Shown: positions 36,801 to 47,700 of the stretch, piece by piece
Layout: each line of letters begins with the position of its first letter
How positions within the stretch are numbered: the stretch's first letter is position 1
From: Emergomyces orientalis
Lineage: Eukaryota; Ascomycota; Eurotiomycetes; Onygenales; Ajellomycetaceae
Assembly: GCA_002110485.1 (NCBI GenBank)
Contig: MOWL01000001.1
Coordinates: forward strand, 992,001-1,056,000
Length of the DNA: 64,000 bases
Direction: 5' to 3'
Notes under the pieces: generated by a model
The model's database searches: none
What the model was told of the DNA's origin: nothing
The model's input: the letters and a program-made list of their open reading frames with translations, nothing else
Translations under genes and position numbers: made by a program

Positions 36801-39800
36801 GGCCGATGGCGAGTGTAACGTTATGATTGAGACGGAGCTATCTAAAGTCTATGAAAAAATTGATCTTACCCTACTTAATCGACTTCTCCGGCTCATCATG
36901 GATCATAACTTGGCTGATTACATCACCTCCAAAAATAATGTTCAGCTCAACTACAAGGACATGAACCATACGAACAGTTATGGTATGATCCGTGGCCTCC
37001 AGTTCTCTGGTTTTGTCTTCCAGTACTATGGTCTCGTGATCGACTTGCTCTTGTTGGGCTTGCAACGAGCAAGCGAGATTGCAGGTCCTCCCCAGAGTCC
37101 CAATGATTTCTTGCAGTTTAGAGATCGGCCAACCGAAACTAGACATCCTATCCGCCTATACACAAGATATATTGACAAGATTTGGGTGTTCCTGAGATTT
37201 TCTGCTGATGAATCACGAGATCTTATTCAAAGGTTTTTGACCGAACAGCCAGACCCGAATTTCGAAAACGTCATCGGGTATAAAAACAAAAAGTGTTGGC
37301 CCAGAGATTCAAGAATGCGGTTGATGAGACATGACGTTAATTTGGGCCGCGCTGTTTTTTGGGATCTCAAGAACCGCCTTCCAAGGTCTATCACCACTAT
37401 TGAGTGGGACGACACTTTTGCTAGCGTGTACAGCAAAGACAATCCGAATCTGTTATTTTCGATGTGCGGATTCGAGGTCCGCATTTTACCGAAGATCCGC
37501 AATCAGAATGACGAGTTTCAAGTCAAGGACAGCGTCTGGTCGTTAGCAAATAACACCACCAAAGAACGAACCGCATACGCATTTTTACAGGTCACGGAAG
37601 AGGATATCCAGAAGTTCAACAATCGGATCAGACAAATTCTAATGTCTTCTGGCTCGACTACATTTACCAAGATTGCCAATAAATGGAATACGAGTTTGAT
37701 CGCTCTGTTCACATATTACCGGGAAGCCGCCGTATCTACTGTTAACCTCTTGGATACAATTGTTAAATGCGAAACCAAAATCCAAACCCGAGTTAAAATC
37801 GGGTTGAACTCTAAAATGCCATCCCGTTTCCCCCCGGCCGTCTTTTATACCCCCAAGGAATTGGGAGGCTTGGGAATGATTTCTGGTTCTCACATACTTA
37901 TTCCGGCCAGTGACAAGCGTTGGTGGAAGCAAACTGATACCGGCGTCACTCACTACCGAGCGGGTATGTCCCACGATGAGGAAACTTTGATCCCTAACAT
38001 TTTTCGATACATAATACCCTGGGAGGCAGAGTTTACCGACTCGCAGCGTGTATGGATGGAGTATTCTCAGAAACGACAAGAGGCAAATCAGCAAAATCGC
38101 CGATTGACACTTGAAGATTTGGAAGATAGCTGGGACCGAGGCCTTCCGCGTATCAATACTCTCTTCCAGAAAGACCGAAGCACTCTTAGTTTCGACAAAG
38201 GCTTCCGCACTCGAACCGAATTCAAAACTTATCAATTGATGAAGAGCAATCCGTTCTGGTGGACAAGTCAGAGGCATGACGGTAAATTGTGGAACCTCAA
38301 TGCATATCGAACCGATGTTATTCAGGCCCTTGGGGGTGTTGAAACGATCTTGGAGCACACTCTGTTTAAAGCTACCGCGTTTCCTTCATGGGAGGGATTG
38401 TTTTGGGAAAGGGCCTGTCTTGCGAAAGGAACACAGCTGCTACGGTACGATGGTACCAAGGTTGCAGTCGAAAGTGTGAGAGAAGGAGATTTACTGCTCG
38501 GTCCCGACGGCGGGCCTCGTCTCGCTTTCAACATTGTCAGTGGACGGGATCGTCTTTATCGTATCAAGATTGACGCAGACAAAGAAGATCTCGTGGTGAC
38601 GCCAAACCATATTCTTGTTCTTCACCGCGAGAAGAGGGACAAAAATCGGAATAACGGATTACCAGTTTCAGCAGCAGAGCGCTATGATACTGTGGAAATG
38701 ACCGCCGCTGAGTTTGCTGCGCTTGATCCTGAGGAACGGGGACTGTATCGACTCTTTAGATCTCCTGGCTTCGAGCTGAGCGAGCAGGGCGTGCCCGTCG
38801 ACCCTTATTTCCTTGGGCTTTGGCTCGGCGATGGAAATCGCACGAGTACTACAATCTATACTAGCCCCGAAGAAGAAACTCGCGACTTTGTCATCAACCA
38901 TGCTGCTGAGTTGGATTTGCAATTTGTATGGCATGCACAACTCGGCTACAAAACTCAGCTCGCTGACCGACCTTCGAAAGAGGATATGCAACGCCCAGTC
39001 CGTCGCCAAACCCGCCAGACTATCCTGAAGCAACGCCTCGCTGCTGAGAGCATCACCCAACCTGAGGCAGCTGGGTCTGTTCGCCACCGTACTTTGCAGA
39101 ATACAAAGCGTGGTCTCGCCTCCAGCACTAGAACCTCGTCAACCCGACATAGCCGCCATCCTCTATCCGAATCATCAGCGACTTCCATAAACATTCTTCC
39201 AGAACCTGTGCCTAGTTCGACTTCAGTCGCGCCCCTTAAACTCAACTCAGCTGAAATTCTGCCTCTGCGTAGCACCAGTCCGGATCTCGTACAGGTAGTT
39301 AACAAGGCCAGGTTACCTAAAGAGCCCTTGACTAACCAGCTTTCATCGGAGGAGGAACTCGAACTCGACTTGTTCGACACACATAGTGAAAACGATCAGA
39401 TCCAGGGCCTGGGCGAAATTGAGAAGGCTGACAACCTTGACAAGGATGATATGAAAATTGGCGATCAGAATGCAGATAACCCCCTGCCACAATCTAGCTT
39501 TATTTGCCAGTCTGCGCAATGCCATAACCGCCGACAGAACCACCGCCTGCGAACGGGCCGTCGAGCATATGGAGATCTGGCTGATAACGAGGAAGAACAA
39601 ATCCTTGATGATATCGTTAACCGACCTGATGGCGCTACTGGCATAGGCTCGCTCCTGTGTGCGCTCGAAGAGTTGGGATTACTTACACGCCACACAAAAG
39701 GCCGTGGAGCTGAGAATAAACGCATACCTTCGATCTACATGAAGAATTCGCGATCCGCCCGACTCGCCCTTCTCGCCGGGCTGATCGACTGTGAGGGTTG

Positions 39801-42722
39801 GTACATCCACCATGAGAATACACTTGGCATCAGCGAGAGTGAACGCGTACCCCCCTCTCTTTTCTGGGACATCGTCACGCTAGCACGGTCCCTAGGCTTG
39901 AATGTTTCGACGGAGCAGGGTATGACGCGTGATACGACTCGCACTGGACGTAAACCTCATCTTTCTGCCCGGATCTCCGGCAATGTGGCAGAAGTTCCTA
40001 GTCTCCTTGCACGCAAGAGAGGCGTCGAGTGCCTTGCTCCCCAAGGCCATAGTTTCACAATCAATGGGGTTCATCTTGAACGGGAGGCGACGGAGTGGGC
40101 GGGCTTCCGAGTCGATAAAGACCAACTCTACCTACGGCATGATTTTCTTGTACTTCACAACAGCGGTTTTGAAGAGTCCATGAAATTTAAGAAATTGACC
40201 AACGCCCAGAGATCAGGTTTGAATCAGATTCCAAACCGTCGATTTACTTTGTGGTGGTCGCCAACCATTAATCGCGCCAACGTCTACGTTGGTTTCCAGG
40301 TCCAGCTTGATTTGACTGGCATATTCCTACACGGAAAGATCCCAACCTTGAAGATTTCATTAATTCAGATTTTCCGTGCTCACCTGTGGCAAAAGATCCA
40401 CGAATCTGTCGTCATGGATCTCTGTCAAGTTTTTGACCAAGAGCTGGAACAATTGGGTATCGAAACTGTACAGAAGGAGACTATCCACCCTAGAAAATCC
40501 TACAAGATGAATAGCTCATGTGCGGATATCCTGCTATTCGCTACTCACAAGTGGAATGTCACGAGACCCTCTCTTCTTTTTGACACCAAGGACGTCATCG
40601 AACCTACTACGACAAACAAGTTCTGGTTGGATGTACAGTTGCGGTACGGTGATTACGATTCTCATGACATCGAGAGATACGTTCGTGCCAAGTATCTCGA
40701 TTACACCACAGATAGCATGAGCATATACCCATCCGCAACTGGCCTGATGATTGGCATTGACCTGGCTTACAATCTGTACTCGGCTTATGGTCAATACTTC
40801 CCTGGTTTGAAGGCTCTAGTGCAGCAGGCTATGGCAAAGATCATGAAGGCAAACCCGGCTTTGTACGTCTTAAGAGAGCGTATCCGGAAAGGCCTCCAGC
40901 TTTATGCGTCAGAAAGCAATCAGGAATTCTTGAACTCACAAAATTACTCCGAATTGTTTAGTAACCAAATTCAGCTTTTCATCGACGACACTAATGTATA
41001 CCGTGTCACAATTCATAAAACATTCGAAGGCAATTTGACTACTAAACCAATCAACGGCGCCATTTTCATATTCAATCCGCGCACGGGGCAACTGTTCCTG
41101 AAGATTATCCACACGAGTGTCTGGGCAGGTCAAAAGCGTCTTGGTCAATTAGCCAAATGGAAAACGGCGGAAGAAGTTGCGGCTCTTATCAGATCTTTGC
41201 CAGTCGAAGAACAACCGAAGCAACTTATCGTGACGAGAAAGGGCCTCCTTGACCCACTCGAAGTTCACCTTCTAGATTTCCCCAATATTTCTATCAGGGC
41301 GTCTGAGCTTCAGCTCCCTTTCCAGGCTGCAATGAAGGTCGAGAAACTGGCTGACATGATTTTGCGTGCAACCGAGCCACAGATGGTCCTTTTCAACCTC
41401 TACGACGAGTGGTTGAAGACGATATCATCGTACACTGCGTTCTCCAGGCTTGTTCTTATACTTCGAGCCCTCCATGTCAACCCCGACAAAACAAAAATCC
41501 TCCTTCGTCCCGATAAGAGCGTTATTACTCAAGAACACCATATCTGGCCGACGCTGTCCGACGAGGACTGGATCAAAGTTGAAGTGCAGCTCCGCGACTT
41601 GATTCTGAATGATTATGGCAAAAAGAATAACGTCAACACCCAAAGTCTGACTAGCAGCGAAGTTCGGGATATAATTCTTGGAATGGAGATTAGTGCGCCA
41701 TCCATGCAACGTCAGCAGGCAGCCGAAATTGAGAAGCAGCAGGAGGAACAAAAGCAGCTCACAGCGGTAACAACCAAAACCCAAAATGTTCGAGGAGAGG
41801 AGATTGTTGTTACGACTACTTCTCAGTATGAGCAACAAGCGTTTGCCTCGAAGACTGAATGGAGGACTCGGGCTATTGCGACATCGAATCTTCGAACCCG
41901 GGCCAACAACATATATATTTCTTCTGACGATATCCAAGAGGAAGGACACTACACGTACATCATGCCCAAAAATGTCTTGAAACGATTCATTACGATCGCA
42001 GATCTTCGAGTGCAGGTTGCTGGTTATCTATACGGCTCCTCACCGCCCGACAACGACCAAGTCAAGGAGATCAGGACGATCGTGATGATTCCACAAGTTG
42101 GAAATACTCGCGATATTCAACTGCCGCATCAACTCCCCCAGCATGAATATCTCAATTCTCTTGAACCCCTTGGCATTATCCATACGCTTTCTGGAAACGA
42201 ACCATCGTATATGACAGCTATGGATGTTACACAGCACGCACGTCTCATGAATGCACACCCATCCTGGGACAAGAAGACTGTGACGATGACTGTGTCGTTT
42301 ACTCCAGGTTCCGTGTCGTTGAGCGCATGGGCTTTAACACCCCAGGGCTATAAATGGGGAGCTGAAAATAGGGACACCTCTTCTGATCAACCCCAAGGCT
42401 TCTCAACCAGCATGGGGGAGAAGTGCCAACTCCTGCTCAGTGATAAGATACGGGGTTACTTTTTGGTTCCGGAGAACAACGTCTGGAACTATAGCTTTAT
42501 GGGTAGTTCTTTCAGCAGCATGGAAAAGCGACCCGTATACGTGAAGATTGATACCCCATTGGTACGCCTGTCCTCTATGCTAGTTTTGTCTTTTGTCGAA
42601 GTGATTGCTAATACCTGCTACTCTTGTAGCGCTTCTATGATGACCAACACCGCCCGTTGCATTTCCAGAACTTTGCTGAACTGGAGGATATCTGGGTTGA
42701 TCGGGTCGATAACTTCGCATGA
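33847..42722 (+). CDS. PRP8: PRP8, U5 snRNP core splicing factor, with intein
   Basis: Two exons, 33847-42561 and 42630-42722, code a 2935-aa precursor; removing the 582-residue intein leaves a 2353-aa mature protein, normal for fungal Prp8. Prp8 is the central scaffold around the spliceosome's RNA active site. The start is proline-rich (TSLPPPPPPGWG), then the N-terminal, reverse-transcriptase-like, linker, endonuclease-like, RNase H-like and Jab1/MPN regions follow. Clear landmarks are [40 protein letters not shown] and LLSDKIRGYFLVPENNVWNY. The 68-nt intron lies just before the last 30 codons, which encode the conserved Jab1 tail RFYDDQHRPLHFQNF known to control the helicase Brr2. The frame is open for 8.7 kb, including the intein. 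The ATG at 33847 is preferred over an upstream GTG. Confidence 0.98.
38416..40161 (+). mobile_element. PRP8 intein with LAGLIDADG homing endonuclease
   Basis: An in-frame insertion of 582 residues splits Prp8 between FWERA and SGFEESMKF, the usual fungal PRP8 intein site. Splicing residues are all present: Cys1, block B TPNH (T62, H65), block F RHDF (H575), then penultimate H581, Asn582 and +1 Ser. Two endonuclease motifs are intact, FLGLWLGDG at about 132-140 and LAGLIDCEG at 453-461, with acidic residues D139 and E460 in the catalytic positions. The protein should excise itself and join the exteins, and the nuclease could still support homing. Residues about 190-405 are a Ser/Thr/Arg- and acid-rich insert. 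By family knowledge such nucleases cut intein-free PRP8 alleles at the insertion site. No stop or frameshift is seen. Confidence 0.97.
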
Positions 42723-43231
42723 TCATGTCGAAACTACCTTTTTTTAAAGAAATTATGTTTTGAGAAAAGGCGTTTGTTTTTTTGTAACTTTTGACTATTT
42801 AAGATGTCGGCGAGTGATCCTATTATTAGTATGTTTTCCTTCTTTTCCACTTTTTTACCCTCCGATTTGCTCTTGAACTGTACTTTACCTTGAATGAAGC
42901 ATGTATGTCCTGCAATGTACAGTACAAGAAACCCAACATGTAGCGTTTATTTCTTAATAGTAAAAAGAATGCCATTATACTTAATATCAATGTTGAATAA
43001 GCCTTGGAACGCCCATGAGTTTTATGTTTATTGTATATTCATTGGGCCTCGCGTTCATGACTTAGGCATTAACCTCTCGTCAATATCCCTGTCCTTCGCC
43101 TCCACGGCCTCACTTGGATCTCCACCCATACGAAGTCCTCCCACAGGGATGAGGTATTTTCATTAACCCAGCCATCAACTTCCAATCCGAAACAGGGGCG
43201 TTAGCATCGAATATCTGCCTTAACTATCACC
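42723..43231. other. Intergenic, PRP8 3' end and promoter of kinase-like gene
   Basis: T-rich 3' flank of PRP8 followed by the upstream region of the next gene. Nothing else is seen. Confidence 0.5.
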
Positions 43232-44780
43232 ATGTCTTTCGGTTTCGAAGCCTATTTCCACCAGCATGACCCAGCCGCGACCTGGTCCGTCCGGCCTCTC
43301 ACTGGAGGCATTATAAACGTTACCGTTCGAGCAGTAAGATCGCGCTTGGATCACTCTGTAACAACAACACCGCAGGATGGAAATCAGAATAAAAACCAAG
43401 CATTACGTGATTTGGGGAAATTTGCTGAGTATGAGAGTTTAGTACTGAAGTATGCACCGCCGTATGTTGCTATGATAGGGGAGCAGGTCCCATTTGATCG
43501 CGTGAGACAGGTATGGCCACAGAATTAACATATATCTCGATTGTTCTCAATTCCTTATTCTCTTGAGTTTTTTAATGAATGAAAGAACCCCCACTGGAAC
43601 AACATTGTCCTAGGCTCCAGAATTCAGCTCTCAACTAGCCCTGTTATCCTTGGTCGCGTGCTTGGAACATTTAGTAACTGGATCACAGACGGTCGAAACC
43701 AATGCGCTGGCTCTTTTCTCAATCGATGGCCCAATAGTATCTCTTCCATTGGCGTCTTCTGTTCTTGTTCCCCGTCTCATTCACCATGACGAAGATTCCC
43801 ATCTCCTTATCATCGAAGACTTGGGGAACTTACCGCCTCTATCAGAATACTTATCTCCGTCATCCTCCAGTCCGAACCAGTCTCAATTCCAGGCGATTTT
43901 GTCAAATACACCATTATGGCGCTCAATTGGTCGAAGACTGGGGCATTTCTTTGCAGATTTACATTCAAAATCAACGTTTGAGGCTGTTGCAACATATGTT
44001 GGAACGAATGATCTACCAGGCTTCAAGAACCCAAGTATGGTAGATATGGTTCGGGATGTCGCTGTGTTAACGATCAAGCGGTATTTGGATAAATATAACA
44101 TTCCCGACTTCAACAATCTGTCGCAGATTGTGGAGCAAGACTACGAGCGCGGCATAGCTGATGAGGAGCGCTCCTTTATAGTTGGTGATTTATGGCCAGG
44201 CGGGATTCTAATTGATTCCTCAGATCCTTCCGCTTCATTGCCCAAATTAGGTGTGATTGACTGGGAATTCTCTGGTCCTGGACGCGGTATAAATGGTGAC
44301 ATGGCTCAGCTACTCGCACATCTTCATCTCTACTTGTTTGCATGGAAGCTTTGCCAGCCTGGGAGCACCGCATGGAATGCTCTGCTGGCTTTGATAGAAG
44401 GCATCAATGGCTCGTATCATGCGCATAGCTTAGCTAATGGTGGCACTTTATGGTTTCTAGAGTCCTCAGCGCCATCTGATCCACCACTTCCAACATCTCC
44501 TGTCGCGCGTATATTCAGATCGGCCGTCATCATTCATGGGCGCGAGATTATCAACAATGCGATTGAAAACGATTGGAGCGGATTCTATACGGATCCAGGA
44601 AATGAGAAAGAAAAGGATGGGCTAGCCCGATCTTTGGTTCAAACCGGAGTACAGCTTCTGCGCTTAGCAGGGAAAAATACCGCAGAATTTGTCGACAGTG
44701 AAAATTGGAAACGGCTTCTTTCAAGTATAGAGGCGAGAGTCATAGTCGGATTGTTTCTGGGTGGGCGTCAGTTATCATGA
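43232..44780 (+). CDS. APH-fold phosphotransferase-like protein (MTR kinase-like)
   Basis: Two exons, 43232-43510 and 43614-44780, give 481 aa; the 103-nt intron is phase 0 with donor GTATGG and acceptor CCTAG. The N-lobe shows RPLTGGIINVTVRA and a YESLVLKYAPPYVA stretch that fits an ATP-binding lysine strand. The hinge-like LLIIEDLGNLPPLSEYL follows. The C-lobe has FIVGDLWPGGILI at about 283-293, the equivalent of the catalytic H/D-G-D-x-x-x-x-N loop, and GVIDWEFSGPG with D309 as the metal-binding aspartate. This layout matches the fungal APH group related to choline and methylthioribose kinases. The usual catalytic-loop Asn is Gly here, so activity may be altered. The substrate is unknown. 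No targeting signal is evident. Confidence 0.85.
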
Positions 44781-47700
44781 TCCTGCATAATGACCATAGA
44801 TTTCAATCTAGTTGTGCGTTCAGACTGTTAGACCATACGGAATAGAGCGAGCAATAAAAGAAGCATATTACAAAATGGAATTGCCATCTGGCCTGGAGAC
44901 AGCTTCATGGAGTGTTTATCCTATGATCCTCACGTAGCCCATCCTAAGCGTCATGATCGTCGCATGCATGAGATGTCCAATTCAAGGGATATTTGCCTGC
45001 TACACGGAAACTCAGAAGCCAAAGCGGGCCAATATGGGAATGCAAAGGCAATCTAAGTAGTAGTGGTGCCTGTCCTGTCCCTTTCTCTAGTTATAACTAA
45101 AGCGGTTCCTTGTTAGCAACCCTCTCCTGATTATATATTTGAACCCAAGAACGGAAGACCAATTAATTTGAGTGCGTAGGTATGCAGGATGTCGGTATGT
45201 TTATTCAAATTACAGATTCCGCCTCGTCAAATATTACCATGCGTTTTCTTTCGCTCACAAGAGCATATGCCCTTTTCTCCAAACAATTATAAAAGCGAGT
45301 TTGCTTAAGCAGAAACGTTCTCACATGATGGACGGCCCAAAATAGATGCTAACTAAGAAAAGGTTCGTGAGGTGAAGCTGAACCAAAGTGCAAGCCGACC
45401 TTCCTAAAATGGTAACTTGTATCTCCTGATTGCCGCTAAAAGTGCACACTATTCCTGAGGTGACCCTTGGAGACCAGGACTGTTCAAAAAGTTTCATCCA
45501 TCGACCGTGGCTAGACCATTCCGAGATATAAGTGGGCATTTGAAAATGGAATAGAGAGCTGAGTCCGTTTCATCATCGAATATATAGTTATAGACATAGA
45601 TACTGATCTAAACCATTAAAACCTAGGGATAATATTCACATTTGAACATATCAATAGACTCGCCTCCCTGTGGGAGACCCCTGCACACGCTGATTTGCTT
45701 TCTTTCATATTTTAAATCAGGCCTTTATCCTACTTTCTAATTTTACGAGCACGCTATCCCATCCTCGTATTCCGAAACACTCACTTCAATGCACCTCATC
45801 TTAAACTTGGGCTTCACCACTTTTCCCTTTCTCAAATGCACTTCGACCAATGGATGGCCCCGAGTTCAAGAGATCAAACATCCTAACCATGATTAGCAAT
45901 ATGGATGGATCTACTTGACCCGTTGATTTTCACCCAGGATCATGAGGATAAGCTTGGATAATGACGCAGAGTCAATTACTTCTCACCCGAGGTCATTCAT
46001 TTCTGCCATGTTATTCTTTCAACTACATGCAGCTTGTGGCCTGCAAAACCTCATTTTACCATGGATGAATGGGTCTGAGGCTAGTTCATTTGAATATGAC
46101 TAGTCTCCTGGATCGAAGCGCCAATGAATGCTCCAGGCCAAAGCTAGGCCCTTACAAAACGAACTTACGACTTTGGGGGGTTAGTAGTATCATTCACAAC
46201 GCATAATCGACAGGCCTGGAGTTTTATGCAGCATAAACGGAGGCTTGCTCTTGATGAATTGTATGTTTCTTGATTTCATGCAAGGGAGGAAATATGCGCT
46301 CTTCTCACGAAAGTTAATGCCCTGTATTTCTTATTTGCCACGGCTGCGATTGCTCTGTTCAGCTAATGTTACTGCACATCGGTCTCGGTTGTTCGGAAAA
46401 TGTGAATACAGTCGGGGATGATGGTGTCTAGAAGGTGATTTCACCTACCAGACATACTCCTTTGTTTCCCTTTCTCCCCGTAAAAAGCCTGATGAATGAC
46501 AAATACCTTCGCTTTGCCTACCCGACGTGTATTGAGCGAGATCAATTGCAGCAAAGAGGGAAAAGTGCCATAACAAGGCACAAAACTTACGTGATAGTCA
46601 TTTTGTTCGCATTCAATTGAAAACTAATTTCACCTCCCTGCAGGCGGAGCGGGGGAATGACACGGGGAAGACTGAACTTTTTGGGCTAAAATTGATCGAT
46701 GGTTGGCCAAATAATATTTGATGCTCCCTGCCTATAATTTCCGCTGTAATTCCCCTTCAAAGATAGAGGGAGGCAAAATTCGAACGGCCAGGTAATTGGG
46801 GACATCCATGATTGTGAATTTGAACCAAGGGAAAGATGCAAGGATAATTACAAGTGTGTATCACGCTGCTGTTCGGTAGCTCGTTTGGTTTGCGGAGTGG
46901 TACCGGAGGAGAATAACAGAAAAGTGTTTTCAGTAATAATATCAGCTGTTGCCCCAGTTTGGCGTGGAAAAATTTAAACTACTGGGGAATAGGCAGAATC
47001 ACCTAGTTAAATATTACTGTGGTGCCATTGGTTGACCAAGGAGTCCATCCATTTCTGGTATGCGCCAACAGCCGACAACAATTCCGAAGCCGGTTCGAAA
47101 AGAAAGTTCGACCAGGTCAATCTCTGCCTGATATTTTTGATCTTTAACTGGAAAACCTCCTCCTATGGGGGTCTCTCTCCGTCTTCAAGAGGAAGTCATG
47201 TTAGAAGAATGATGGAGAGCGGGACTGCCAAATGAGACTGTTTCGTTCGGAGAGTGTCTTCTATCAAGTCGCAACGATGGACTTGATTTATCGAGCGATT
47301 CATGCGTTTGTCCCGGAGCAGCTCGGTTCGTCATGAGGAAGCGAACCGATGTAATATCGCGGTATTTGGGGGGCTTGAGGGATTTCCCGAATCCTTTTTT
47401 CCCTAGAAAGTTGTATTATTGTCCTAAGACGAGGATTTTGGAAGATTATCAGTAAAGTCGTTCGATGCACAGGGCGTAGATGCCCCTGCGCGCTTTCAGC
47501 TGGTCTAATTTGCAGACTTGGGGTAGCTACAGCTATGCCCTGGTGCAAATTGGCACGTGCTTTATTCGATGGGCGCATATATTCATACCCAAGAAAGTTG
47601 ATACAAGGCAGTAAGTAAAACGAGAAGTTAATTGTCATTTGTTGACAATGGGACCGCCAATGGCCGCCATATAGGAACTCAACATAGCCTTTTAGTGCGA

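Noticed and set aside
37639..38358. 239-codon minus-strand frame inside PRP8
   Set aside because: Antisense shadow of a strongly conserved coding region.
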